Shown: piece after piece, positions 16,781 to 25,713 of the stretch | Position numbering within the stretch: position 1 is the stretch's first letter | How the letters are laid out: every line of letters starts with the position of its first letter | Assembly: GCF_023197165.1 (NCBI RefSeq) | Contig: NZ_JALPRD010000003.1 | Location: 428,235 to 492,234, forward strand | From: Sphingopyxis sp. MSC1_008 | GTDB lineage: Bacteria > Pseudomonadota > Alphaproteobacteria > Sphingomonadales > Sphingomonadaceae | DNA: 64,000 nucleotides | Direction of reading: 5' to 3' | Made by a program: the position numbers and the translations under genes | The notes under the pieces: model-generated | What the model saw: only the letters and a program-made list of their open reading frames with translations | Database searches by the model: none | Told to the model about the DNA's origin: nothing

Positions 16781-17695
16781 TCAGCCGCCACGGCCGAGGC
16801 GCTCAGCGAGGAAATCGACGAACACCCGCACTCGCGCAGGGGTGTTCGCGCCACCGGCAAACACCGCGTGGATCGCCTCGACATCGCCGGGATTATAGTC
16901 CTCCAGGATCGGCACGAGCGCGCCGCTCGCGATCTGGTCGGCGATGCTGAACGCGCCGACGCGCGCGATGCCGACCCCGGCCGCCGCAAGCTGTCCCAGC
17001 GTCTCGCCATTGTTCGCCTCGATATTGCCCTGCACCGATAATGTGAACTCGCGGTCCCCGTCGCGAAACGGCCAAGTCGGTTCGGCGCGGCGGAAATTGA
17101 AGTTCAGGCAATTATGGCCGTGCAGATCCTCGGGCACGCGCGGCGTGCCATGCGCTGCCAGATAGGCAGGCGACGCGATGATGACGCGGCGGCTTTCGCC
17201 AAGCTTGCGCGCGGTGAGCGGGCTGTCGGCGAGCGGGCCGAAACGGATCGCGACATCGGCTTGCCCGGCCGCAATATCGACCAGCCGGTCGGCGAGGCTG
17301 ATGTCGACAAGGATATGCGGATGCAGACGCACGAAGTCGCCGAGCAAGGGCACGATGGTCAGCCGCCCGTGCGCCTGCGCCGCGCTGATGCGCAGCCGCC
17401 CGCGCGGGGCGCCCTGATCGGCGATGACCTGTTCGGCGTCGCCAAGATCGGCGAGGATGCGGCGTGCCGCGCGCAGATACGCCTCGCCCTCGGCGGTCAG
17501 CGCCAGCGCGCGTGTCGAGCGTAGCAGCAGCCTTACGCCCAGCCGCGCCTCGATCCGGTCGATCGTGCGACTGACCGCCGACGGCGTTAGCCCCAGACAG
17601 CGGCCGGCCGCCGAAAAACTGCCCTCGGCGACCGCGACGGTAAAGACTTCCATCGCGCGCGCCCGGTCGCTCGTTTCGGCGATCTTTGCGTTCAT
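16781..17695 (-). CDS. LysR-family transcriptional regulator
   Basis: A 304-residue LysR protein. The winged helix-turn-helix is at residues 12-70 (FTVAVAEGSFSAAGRCLGLT, then PSAVSRTIDRIEARLGVRLL), followed by the periplasmic-binding-like effector domain. It diverges from the aldo/keto reductase gene with about 90 bp between. By the usual LysR layout it controls that gene and itself. The effector is unknown. Confidence 0.95.
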   Translation of the reverse strand: MNAKIAETSDRARAMEVFTVAVAEGSFSAAGRCLGLTPSAVSRTIDRIEARLGVRLLLRSTRALALTAEGEAYLRAARRILADLGDAEQVIADQGAPRGRLRISAAQAHGRLTIVPLLGDFVRLHPHILVDISLADRLVDIAAGQADVAIRFGPLADSPLTARKLGESRRVIIASPAYLAAHGTPRVPEDLHGHNCLNFNFRRAEPTWPFRDGDREFTLSVQGNIEANNGETLGQLAAAGVGIARVGAFSIADQIASGALVPILEDYNPGDVEAIHAVFAGGANTPARVRVFVDFLAERLGRGG

Positions 17696-17784
17696 TTCAA
17701 AAATCCTTCGCTTTGCGGGACGCTACTGTGAGCAGATCTGCACGTCCATCTATGCCGTCAATGCGCAACCGAAAGGGCAGGATC

Positions 17785-18819
17785 ATGGAATATCGTCAAT
17801 TGGGATCGTCGGGGCTTCGTGTTCCCGCGTTGAGCCTGGGAACCGGCACGTTCGGCGGCCAGGGGCCGCTGTTCAGCGCGTGGGGCACGAGCGACGCCGC
17901 CGAGGCACGGCGCCTGATCGACATCAGCCTCGATGCCGGGGTCACCTTGTTCGACACCGCCGATGTTTATTCGAACGGCGCGTCCGAACTGATTTTGGGC
18001 GAAGCGATCAAGGGGCGCCGCGACGCGGTGCTGATCTCGACCAAGACCGGGCTGCCGATGGGCGACGGGCCGCAGGATTGGGGCGCGTCGCGCTCGCGCC
18101 TCATCCGCGCGGTCGAGGATTCGCTTCGCCGCCTCGGCACCGACCATATCGACCTGCTCCAGCTTCACGCCTTCGATGCCTCGACCCCCGTCGACGAATT
18201 GATGGCCACGCTCGACGCGCTGATCGCCGCGGGTAAGCTCCGCTACGCCGGCGTCTCCAACTATCCGGGCTGGCAGCTCATGAAGGCGCAGGCCGCCGCC
18301 GACCGCCTCGGCACCCCGCGCTTCGTCGCGCATCAGGTCTATTATTCGCTGATCGGACGCGCCTATGAGGCCGACCTGATGCCGCTCGCCGCCGATCAGG
18401 GTATCGGCGCGCTGGTGTGGAGCCCGCTCGGCTGGGGCCGCCTCACCGGCAAGATCGGGCGCGACCGCCCGGTTCCCGCCGGCAGCCGCCTGCACGAAAC
18501 CGAACAATTCGCGCCCCCCGTCGCCGAAGAACTGCTCTACCGCGTGATCGACGCGCTCGAACTGATCGCGGCTGAAACGGGCAAGACGGTGCCGCAGATC
18601 GCGATCAACTGGCTGCTCCAGCGGCCGACCGTCTCTTCGGTGATCATCGGCGCGCGCAACGAGGAACAGTTGCGACAAAATCTCGGCGCGGTCGGCTGGG
18701 CGCTCACCGCCGACCAAATCGCCGCGCTCGACGCCGCAAGCGACGTCCTGCCGCCCTATCCGCACACCCCCTATCGGCAGCAGGCCGGGTTCGCCCGCCT
18801 GAACCCGCCGCTCGTCTGA
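17785..18819 (+). CDS. Aldo/keto reductase
   Basis: NADPH-dependent (alpha/beta)8 oxidoreductase of 344 residues. The catalytic tetrad is visible: Asp and Tyr in LFDTADVYSNG, Lys in LISTKTGL, and His in LLQLHAFD. The C-terminal SSVIIGARNEEQLRQNL binds the nucleotide phosphate. The start at 17785 follows GGGCAGGATC. It is followed at 14 bp by the efflux transporter, so the LysR protein may control both. The substrate is unknown. Confidence 0.93.
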   Translation: MEYRQLGSSGLRVPALSLGTGTFGGQGPLFSAWGTSDAAEARRLIDISLDAGVTLFDTADVYSNGASELILGEAIKGRRDAVLISTKTGLPMGDGPQDWGASRSRLIRAVEDSLRRLGTDHIDLLQLHAFDASTPVDELMATLDALIAAGKLRYAGVSNYPGWQLMKAQAAADRLGTPRFVAHQVYYSLIGRAYEADLMPLAADQGIGALVWSPLGWGRLTGKIGRDRPVPAGSRLHETEQFAPPVAEELLYRVIDALELIAAETGKTVPQIAINWLLQRPTVSSVIIGARNEEQLRQNLGAVGWALTADQIAALDAASDVLPPYPHTPYRQQAGFARLNPPLV

Positions 18820-18833
18820 TCGGAAGAACCGAC

Positions 18834-19997
18834 ATGAAAATCAACTTTCCCCTCCTCGCGCTCGCCACCGGCGCCTTCGGCATCGGCATCACCGAATTCG
18901 CGCCGATGGGCCTTTTGCCCGATATGGCCGAGGGGCTGGGGGTTTCGATCCCCGCCGCCGGGCTACTTGTCTCGGCCTATGCACTCGGCGTGATGCTCGG
19001 CGCGCCGCTGATGACACTCACCACCGCAAAGATGAACCGCCGCACCTTGCTGATCGGCCTGATGGCGATTTTCACGCTCGGCAATTTCCTGTCCGCTATC
19101 GCGGGCGATTACACGACGCTGATGGTCGCGCGCGTGATCACCTCGCTCAATCACGGCGCTTTCTTCGGCGTCGGCTCGGTCGTCGCGGCCAGCCTCGTCG
19201 CGCCCGAAAAGCGGGCGAGCGCCGTCGCGGCGATGTTCATGGGGCTGACGCTCGCCAATGTCATCGGCGTGCCGCTCGCGCCGTGGGTCGGCGAGACGTT
19301 CGGCTGGCGTACCGCGTTCGGCGCGATTGCGATATGGGGCCTGATCACGATGGCGGCGCTGCGTTTCGCGCTCCCCGACATTCCGCGCGCAGAGGGCGGC
19401 AATATGCTCGCCGAATTGGGCGTGTTGAAGCGCCGCGAGGTGCTTGTCGCATTGGCGCTGACCGCGATCGGTTCGGCCGCGATGTTCACCGTCTTCACCT
19501 ATATCGCGCCGATCCTGACCGAAGCGACGGGAGCGGGGACCTTGTTCGTGACCGCGATGCTGGTGATCTACGGCCTTGGCCTCACCGCCGGCAACTGGCT
19601 CGGCGGCATCTTTGCCGACCGCTCGATCGACCGCACCCTGATCGTCTCGCTCACCGGGCTCGCGGCGATGCTGCTGCTGTTCGCGGTGACGATGTACTCG
19701 CCCCTTGCCGCAGCGGTCACGATCTTCCTGTGGGGCGTCGCGACCTTCGCTATCGTCCCGCCGCTCCAGATGCGCGTGATGGAGGCCGCATCCGATGCGC
19801 CCAATCTCGCCTCGGCGGTCAATATCGGCGCGTTCAACCTCGGCAACGCGATTGGCGCAGCGGTTGGCGGCGGGGTGATCGGCCTCGGCCTCGGTTTTCC
19901 GGCGGTGTCGATCGCGGGCGCGGTGACGGCGGTCGCCGGGCTCGCTATCGTGCTGGCGTCACGGCAACGCGCTGCCCCGGCGCTCGCGCAAGCCTGA
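18834..19997 (+). CDS. MFS efflux transporter (AraJ/YdhP type)
   Basis: A 387-residue inner-membrane transporter with twelve hydrophobic segments. The N-terminus FPLLALATGAFGIGITEFAP matches drug/sugar efflux permeases of the DHA1 AraJ-like group, and MARVITSLNHGAFFGVG is the conserved TM4 segment. It lies directly behind the aldo/keto reductase with a short gap. Export of a small molecule or drug is inferred. Confidence 0.92.
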   Translation: MKINFPLLALATGAFGIGITEFAPMGLLPDMAEGLGVSIPAAGLLVSAYALGVMLGAPLMTLTTAKMNRRTLLIGLMAIFTLGNFLSAIAGDYTTLMVARVITSLNHGAFFGVGSVVAASLVAPEKRASAVAAMFMGLTLANVIGVPLAPWVGETFGWRTAFGAIAIWGLITMAALRFALPDIPRAEGGNMLAELGVLKRREVLVALALTAIGSAAMFTVFTYIAPILTEATGAGTLFVTAMLVIYGLGLTAGNWLGGIFADRSIDRTLIVSLTGLAAMLLLFAVTMYSPLAAAVTIFLWGVATFAIVPPLQMRVMEAASDAPNLASAVNIGAFNLGNAIGAAVGGGVIGLGLGFPAVSIAGAVTAVAGLAIVLASRQRAAPALAQA

Positions 19998-20037
19998 CGA
20001 TTGCCATTTCGGCGGCGGAGCCTATGCAATCGGCGGT

Positions 20038-20697
20038 ATGGAAACGCCGATTCTCGCTGTCCTCCTCGGCAAGTCACAGCCCTTCAGGGGCGACGAACCC
20101 AGCGCCATCGGCAAGCTGCCGGTGGCGGACGCGGTCGCCGTGGGTCCTATGGGCCTCGCCGGCGACGAGCAGGCCGACCGGACGGTCCATGGCGGCATCG
20201 ACAAGGCGGTCCACCATTATCCCGCCGATCACTACGACTGGTGGCGCGGGTATCTGGGCGATGCCCCGCTGCTCGATGCGCCGGGCGCGTTCGGAGAGAA
20301 TATCTCCACGATCGGGTTCGATGAGGAAAATGTCTTTCTCGGCGACCGCTTCCGCCTCGGCACTGCGCTCGTCGAAGTCACTCAGGCGCGCCAGCCGTGC
20401 TGGAAGCTCGACCATCGCTTTCAGGCCAAGGGCGTGATGGCGCAGGTCGTCAAGACGCGGCGCACGGGCTGGTACTACCGTGTGCTCGAACCGGGGCAGG
20501 TGCGCGCCGGTGACACGCTCGACCTCGTCGAACGGCCTTATCCTGACTGGCCGCTCGCCTCGCTGTTTGCCTTGCTGATTGGCGGCGAGGCGAAAGACCG
20601 TCCCGCCGACCTCCGCGCCCTGCGCGACGTTCCCGTGCTCGCCGAAACATGGAAGGTGCGGCGCGCCAAGCTCGCCGAGCAATTCGGCGTCGATTAA
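20038..20697 (+). CDS. MOSC domain protein, YiiM-like
   Basis: A 219-residue molybdenum-cofactor sulfurase C-terminal (MOSC) domain protein. The family cysteine lies in QARQPCWKLDHRF near residue 120, preceded by GAFGENISTIG and DRFRLGTALVEV. YiiM-type proteins bind Moco and reduce N-hydroxylated substrates. A further Mo-related gene here fits the nearby mobA/fdhD set. The stop overlaps the end of the AraC-type gene by 4 bp. Confidence 0.88.
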   Translation: METPILAVLLGKSQPFRGDEPSAIGKLPVADAVAVGPMGLAGDEQADRTVHGGIDKAVHHYPADHYDWWRGYLGDAPLLDAPGAFGENISTIGFDEENVFLGDRFRLGTALVEVTQARQPCWKLDHRFQAKGVMAQVVKTRRTGWYYRVLEPGQVRAGDTLDLVERPYPDWPLASLFALLIGGEAKDRPADLRALRDVPVLAETWKVRRAKLAEQFGVD

Positions 20698-21590
20698 GCG
20701 GTCATCGCATAGCGTTTCGGCGGTTGCCCGACGTGACGCGCAAAGGCGGTGCTGAACGCGCTCGCCGATCCATAGCCGACGCGAGTCGCGATCTCTTCGA
20801 GCTTGCCCTCGCGGCGACGTAGCAGGTCCTTGGCCAAACTCATCCGCCAGCCTTGCAGATATTCCATCGGCGGCACCCCGACGGTCCGCGCAAAGCGGTC
20901 GAAAAAAGCCGAACGCGACAGCGCCGCTTCATTCGCGAGTTCGGCAATTGTCCACGGATGCGCGGGCTGCCCATGGATCTGCCGGATCGCTGTTGCGAGC
21001 CGCGGATCGCCCAGCCCGCGCAGTAGCCCTGGCGGCGCATCGTCGCCCTCGACGGAGCGCAGCGCCTCGACGATCAGCACCTCGACCAGCCGCGACAGGA
21101 TCAGGTCGCATCCCGGCCGCTCCGCGTCCGCCTCTTCGCGCACCAGCCGCACCAGCGTCGTCAGCCGTTCGGCGCCGCGCAGGTGGATCAGTGCGGGAAG
21201 CTGCGACACGAGCAGGCCGGCGTCGGGCGAATCGAAGACGAAATAGCCACCGAGCATCCGCACATCGGCGTCGCCCTCCTGCCGGCCGTGGCGCACTTCC
21301 CCCGCAGCCCCGGCGGCCGCGTGCGGATCGATAAAGACGGGCTCGGCGGGCTCGAACCCCGACATGGTAAACCCCGGCGTTGCGGGCAGCAGGACGAAAT
21401 CGCCAGCCTCGAGCGTCACCGCCTCGGCGCCGTCGACCGCGAGCCGGCACCGCCCCTCGATCACCGTACAGAAGCCCGGATGGCCGAAGTCGCCATAACG
21501 CACCGCCCAGTTCCCGGCGCCGCTGATCGCCTTGGCAAAAACGGTGCGCGGGCGAAGCAGCGCGATGAGATCGGACAAGGGGTCGGGCAT
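20694..21590 (-). CDS. AraC-family regulator with cupin-type sensor domain
   Basis: A 298-residue protein. The N-terminal cupin_6-type effector domain spans residues 1-180, and the C-terminal AraC DNA-binding domain has two helix-turn-helix units (residues 200-298). ELANEAALSRSAFFDRFART and EIATRVGYGSASAFSTAFAR are visible. It is divergent from the SDR gene at 21689, with a long inverted repeat between them. This cupin-AraC type usually activates an adjacent oxidoreductase gene. Confidence 0.93.
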   Translation of the reverse strand: MPDPLSDLIALLRPRTVFAKAISGAGNWAVRYGDFGHPGFCTVIEGRCRLAVDGAEAVTLEAGDFVLLPATPGFTMSGFEPAEPVFIDPHAAAGAAGEVRHGRQEGDADVRMLGGYFVFDSPDAGLLVSQLPALIHLRGAERLTTLVRLVREEADAERPGCDLILSRLVEVLIVEALRSVEGDDAPPGLLRGLGDPRLATAIRQIHGQPAHPWTIAELANEAALSRSAFFDRFARTVGVPPMEYLQGWRMSLAKDLLRRREGKLEEIATRVGYGSASAFSTAFARHVGQPPKRYAMTA

Positions 21591-21593
21591 ATC

Positions 21594-21639
21594 CGGACTA
21601 TCTATAATGAATAACGGATTTCAGATTATAGATAGTCCG
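21594..21639. promoter_or_regulatory. Perfect 15-bp inverted repeat between araC-type and SDR genes
   Basis: Arms CGGACTATCTATAAT (21594-21608) and ATTATAGATAGTCCG (21625-21639) are exact inverse copies with a 16-bp centre. The site begins 4 bp from the regulator's start codon and ends 50 bp before the SDR start. It is AT-rich against a GC-rich background and very likely is the operator or overlapping divergent promoters. Confidence 0.75.
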
Positions 21640-21688
21640 ATTGCCCTTGGCTAGACGCTTTCCACCAACTCCAAAAAGGAAAACGTCC

Positions 21689-22426
21689 ATGAAAACCATC
21701 CTCATCACCGGCTGCTCGTCGGGCTACGGCCTTGAAACCGCGCGCCATTTCCATTCGCAGGGCTGGACCGTCATCGCCACGATGCGCAATCCCTCCGCGG
21801 CATCTTTTGCAACTTCCGAAAGACTGCGCACCCTCGCGCTCGACGTCACCGACCCCGACAGCATCGCGCTGGCGCTCGAACTTGCAGGCCCGATCGACGT
21901 GCTCGTCAACAATGCCGGGATCGGCCTGTTCGGTGCACTCGAACATTCGCCGATGCGGAAGATCCGCGACGTCTATGAAACCAACACGCTGGGGACGATC
22001 GCGATGACGCAGGCGGTGATCCCGCAGATGCGCGAACGCGGCGCCGGTACGATCGTCAATATCACCTCGTCGGCGACGCTCGCGCCTTTCCCGCTCGCCG
22101 CCGCCTATACGGGCAGCAAGGCCGCGATTCAGGGCTTCACCGGCTCGCTGGCGCACGAACTGGAACCGCTCGGTATTTCGGTGAAGCTCGTCGAGCCCGG
22201 CTATGGTCCGACGACCGCTTTTGCGAAGAACACCGATATTCGCCTCGAGGATGTGCTGCCCGAACCTTATGGCAGCTATGCTGCGCCAATCCTCGCCGCG
22301 ATGGCCGAGCCCGCGCTGTTCACGACCGAGGCCGATGTCGCGGCGGCGGTGTGGCAAGCGGTGCACGACCAGACAAGGCGTCCGCATTTTCCTGCCGGTG
22401 CCGACGCGCTCGCGCTTGTAGCCTGA
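21689..22426 (+). CDS. Short-chain dehydrogenase/reductase
   Basis: NAD(P)-dependent classical SDR of 245 residues. It has TGCSSGYG (cofactor), LVNNAGIG, the catalytic Ser in NITSSATLAP, and YTGSK (Tyr and Lys of the triad). The start at 21689 follows AAAAAGGAAAACGTCC. The divergent AraC-type protein probably regulates it. The substrate is unknown. Confidence 0.93.
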   Translation: MKTILITGCSSGYGLETARHFHSQGWTVIATMRNPSAASFATSERLRTLALDVTDPDSIALALELAGPIDVLVNNAGIGLFGALEHSPMRKIRDVYETNTLGTIAMTQAVIPQMRERGAGTIVNITSSATLAPFPLAAAYTGSKAAIQGFTGSLAHELEPLGISVKLVEPGYGPTTAFAKNTDIRLEDVLPEPYGSYAAPILAAMAEPALFTTEADVAAAVWQAVHDQTRRPHFPAGADALALVA

Positions 22427-22478
22427 CGCGATGGCTCTGTCCGCGCCCACGGGCGGAGCCATCGACCTTCGATACCGA

Positions 22479-24029
22479 TCAGTGATTCAGCGTGTCGCCA
22501 AAAAATTCGGCATCGGCCTGCCGCGCTTCGGCAGCGAAGCGCTCGACATAGCCGGCGAGCCGTTCGGTTTCCGCGGGCGTGAAATGCAATCCCAGCTTGC
22601 TGCGCCGCCAGAGGGCATCGTCGGTGGTGCGTACCCATTCGCGCATCGCCATCCAGCGCAGCTCGGCGACGCTCAGCCCATGCGCGATTTCGCCGCCGAG
22701 CGCATCCCAGCCGGTAGCGTCTCCCAGCCAACGGCGCGCATCGGTGCCATAGGCCTTGACGATACGATCGACCGTCGCGGCGGTCAGGAAGGGATAAGCG
22801 AGCTTGTATTCGGCCTTCAATGCGGCGGCGCCGTCGGTCGGGAAATCGCCACCGGGCAGCGGGGCCTTGGCGGTCCAATGCTTGCCCGAAAGCGCGGGGA
22901 TGTGATCGGCCAGTTCATCGACCGCATCTTCGGCAACATGGCGATAGCTGGTGATCTTGCCGCCATAGATGGTGAGCAGCGGTGCGCCTTCGGCCATGTC
23001 GAGGTCGATGCGGTATCCGCGCGTCGCGGCTTCGGGGCGGCCCGATCCATCCTCGATCAGCGGCCGCACGCCCGAATAGGTCCAGACGACATCGGCGGGG
23101 GTGATGGGCTCACGGAAATAGAGGCTGGCGCCTTCGCAGAGGTACGCGATTTCCTCGTCGCTCGCCTTCGCCTCGCTCGCCGGCCCCTCATGATCCTGAT
23201 CGGTCGTCCCGATCAGCGTGAAGTCGCGCTCATAAGGGATGGCGAAGAAAATGCGGCCGTCGGGAAGCTGGAAGAAATAGGCATAGTCATGCTCGAAGAC
23301 CTTGCGCACGACGATATGCGAGCCGCGTACCAACCGCATCTGATGGTCGGGTTCGGCGTCGGCGCGTTTGAGAAGGTCGAGCACCGCGGGGCCCGCCGCA
23401 TTCACGACGCTCCGGCCGGAGAAGCGATATTGATGCCCCTGATCGTCGCGCGCGTCGACCACCCACAGGCCATCCTCGCAGCGCAACATTTCGGCGCGCG
23501 TCCGCGTGCGGACGCGTGCGCCGCGGTCGGCGGCATCGCGCGCGTTGAGCGCGACCAGCCGCGCATCGTCGGCCCAGCCGTCCGAATATTCGAAGCCGTG
23601 GACATATTGCGGTTGCAGCGGCCCGCCCGTGGTATGACGGCGCAGGTCGACCGAGCGCGTCGCGGGCAGTTTCTTGCGGCCGCCGATATGGTCGTAGAGG
23701 AAGAGCCCGAGGCGGAGCAGCCAGCGTGGCCGCAGCCCCGGCCGATGCGGCAGGACAAAGCGCAGCGGGCGGATGATGTGCGGCGCGATGCCCCACAGTA
23801 TCTCGCGTTCCTTCAGCGCTTCGCGGACGAGCCGGAATTCATAATGTTCGAGATAGCGTAGCCCGCCGTGGATCAGCTTGGTCGATTTCGACGACGTGCC
23901 CTCGGCGAGGTCACCCGCTTCGAGCAGCAGCACGCGCGCGCCGCGCCCCGCGGCATCGCGCGCGACACCCGCGCCATTGACCCCGCCGCCGACGACGATG
24001 ACATCATAGGGCTGTACGCTATCGGGCAT
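22479..24029 (-). CDS. glpD: Aerobic glycerol-3-phosphate dehydrogenase
   Basis: Membrane-associated FAD enzyme that oxidises glycerol-3-phosphate to DHAP and passes electrons to quinone. The 516 residues match the family. The FAD-binding N-terminus is VIVVGGGVNGAGVARDAAGRG; TSSKSTKLIHGGLRYLE and YGGKITSYRHVAEDAVD are family signatures. It diverges from zwf over about 120 bp. With gpsA (37051) and the acyltransferases it brackets glycerol-3-phosphate supply and use. No glpK or glpF is present here. Confidence 0.95.
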   Translation of the reverse strand: MPDSVQPYDVIVVGGGVNGAGVARDAAGRGARVLLLEAGDLAEGTSSKSTKLIHGGLRYLEHYEFRLVREALKEREILWGIAPHIIRPLRFVLPHRPGLRPRWLLRLGLFLYDHIGGRKKLPATRSVDLRRHTTGGPLQPQYVHGFEYSDGWADDARLVALNARDAADRGARVRTRTRAEMLRCEDGLWVVDARDDQGHQYRFSGRSVVNAAGPAVLDLLKRADAEPDHQMRLVRGSHIVVRKVFEHDYAYFFQLPDGRIFFAIPYERDFTLIGTTDQDHEGPASEAKASDEEIAYLCEGASLYFREPITPADVVWTYSGVRPLIEDGSGRPEAATRGYRIDLDMAEGAPLLTIYGGKITSYRHVAEDAVDELADHIPALSGKHWTAKAPLPGGDFPTDGAAALKAEYKLAYPFLTAATVDRIVKAYGTDARRWLGDATGWDALGGEIAHGLSVAELRWMAMREWVRTTDDALWRRSKLGLHFTPAETERLAGYVERFAAEARQADAEFFGDTLNH

Positions 24030-24153
24030 GGCGAATTCCTATGGCAGCGTTGTCGGATTTGCCAAGTGCCGACATCGTATGCGGCCTACGTATGCGCGTT
24101 GCATTCGCTTCGTGTATCGCCCAATTCTTTTTATGTTATCCAAGGGGACGATT

Positions 24154-25617
24154 GTGAGCGTGAAAGTCGAAACATTGGTGCTGTTCGGCGCGACGGGCGA
24201 CCTGGCGCAGCGCATGCTCTTTCCCTCGCTTTACAATCTCCACCTCGACGGGCTGCTCGCCGATGCGCTGACGATCATCGGATCGGGGCGCTCGAAAATG
24301 GATCGTGCGGCGTTTCAGGCGCAGGTCCGCGAGGCGCTGACTGAGCATTTGCCCGCCGACCGTATCGACGAGGCGGGTGTCGCGGCCTTCCTCGACCGCA
24401 TCGACTATTGCGCGATCGATGCCGGCGCGGGCACCGGCTATGACGAACTCGCCGCGTTGCTCGGCGACCGCATGGCCCGCCCGATCGGTGTCTATCTCTC
24501 GACCCCGCCGTCGATGTTCGGCCCGATCGCACAGGGACTCAACGCCGCCGGCATCGCCTGCGCCGAATGCCGCATCGCGATGGAAAAGCCGATCGGCCAC
24601 GACCTCGCCTCGTCGCGCGACGTCAATGCGCAGGTCGGCGACGCCTTTGCCGAAGACCGCGTGTTCCGCATCGACCATTATCTCGGCAAGGAAACGGTGC
24701 AGAACCTGCTCGCGCTGCGCTTTGCCAACATGCTCTTCGAACCTTTGTGGAACGCGCAGGCGATCGATCATGTCCAGATCACCGTCGCCGAGACGGTCGG
24801 GCTTGAGGGCCGCGTTTCCTATTATGACGGGGTCGGCGCGCTGAAGGATATGGTGCAGAACCACATGCTCCAGCTGCTCGCGATCATCGCGATGGAGCCG
24901 CCGTCGAGCGTCTCCTCGACCGCCGTGCGCGACGAGAAGGTCAAGCTGCTGCGCAGCCTTCGCAAGATGACCGCCGCCGACGTCAAGGCGCACAGCGTCA
25001 AGGGCCAATATACCAGCGGTGCGGTCAATGGCGGTGCGGTCGCGGGTTATGCCGACGAACTCGGCAACCCGTCGAACACCGAAACCTTCGTCGCGCTCAA
25101 GGCCTATATCGACAATTGGCGCTGGAAGGGCGTGCCCTTTTACCTCCGCACCGGCAAACGCATGCCGCAGCGCAAGTCCGAAGTGCTGATCCAGTTCAAG
25201 CCGGTGCCGCACAATATCTTCGCGCGCGTCGGCGCGGGCAAGCTCGATGCGAACGCGATGATCATCAACCTCCAGCCCGAGGAGAATATCCGCGTCAAGG
25301 TGATGGCGAAACAGCCCGGCCTCGACCGCGACGGCGTGAAGCTGAAAGAAGTGACGATGGACGTCTCGCTCTCGCACAGCTTTGCCGGCGAGCGCCGCCG
25401 CATCGCGTACGAACGCCTGCTGCTCGACTTCATCGAGGGCGACCAGACCCTGTTCGTCCGCCGCGACGAGGTCGAGGCGCAGTGGCAGTGGATCGATTCG
25501 ATCCGCGACGCGTGGGCCGAGGTCGACATGGCACCGCAGAATTACACCGCGGGCAGCTGGGGCCCGTCGAGCGCCATCGCGCTGATCGAACGCGACGGAG
25601 CGAGCTGGCATGACTGA
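24154..25617 (+). CDS. zwf: Glucose-6-phosphate 1-dehydrogenase
   Basis: Converts glucose-6-phosphate to 6-phosphogluconolactone, the first step into the Entner-Doudoroff pathway. It has 487 residues. LFGATGDLAQRM binds NADP and RIDHYLGKETVQN holds the active-site His and Lys. GTG 24154 is chosen because AAGGGGACGATT lies directly upstream; the ATG at 24133 would put that site inside the gene. edd follows after a palindrome pair. Confidence 0.96.
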   Translation: MSVKVETLVLFGATGDLAQRMLFPSLYNLHLDGLLADALTIIGSGRSKMDRAAFQAQVREALTEHLPADRIDEAGVAAFLDRIDYCAIDAGAGTGYDELAALLGDRMARPIGVYLSTPPSMFGPIAQGLNAAGIACAECRIAMEKPIGHDLASSRDVNAQVGDAFAEDRVFRIDHYLGKETVQNLLALRFANMLFEPLWNAQAIDHVQITVAETVGLEGRVSYYDGVGALKDMVQNHMLQLLAIIAMEPPSSVSSTAVRDEKVKLLRSLRKMTAADVKAHSVKGQYTSGAVNGGAVAGYADELGNPSNTETFVALKAYIDNWRWKGVPFYLRTGKRMPQRKSEVLIQFKPVPHNIFARVGAGKLDANAMIINLQPEENIRVKVMAKQPGLDRDGVKLKEVTMDVSLSHSFAGERRRIAYERLLLDFIEGDQTLFVRRDEVEAQWQWIDSIRDAWAEVDMAPQNYTAGSWGPSSAIALIERDGASWHD

Positions 25618-25625
25618 GACAAACA

Positions 25626-25704
25626 CGTCGCCCCCGCGAAGGCGGGGGCCGCAGTCGGCCTTGCACTATGTTGCCAGCGGCCCCCGCCTTCGCGAGGGCG
25701 ACGA
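25626..25704. repeat. Inverted pair of palindromes, type GTCGCCCCCGCGAAGGCGGGG
   Basis: Two inverse copies of about 25 bp (left CGTCGCCCCCGCGAAGGCGG, right with one mismatch, CTTCGCGAGGGCGACG) are separated by about 25 bp. They fill most of the 96-bp zwf-edd gap and could form a strong hairpin in the shared transcript, perhaps adjusting edd expression. Confidence 0.8.
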
Positions 25705-25713
25705 GGACATATT

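Noticed and set aside
24136..25626. 496-codon minus-strand frame
   Set aside because: Shadow of zwf.
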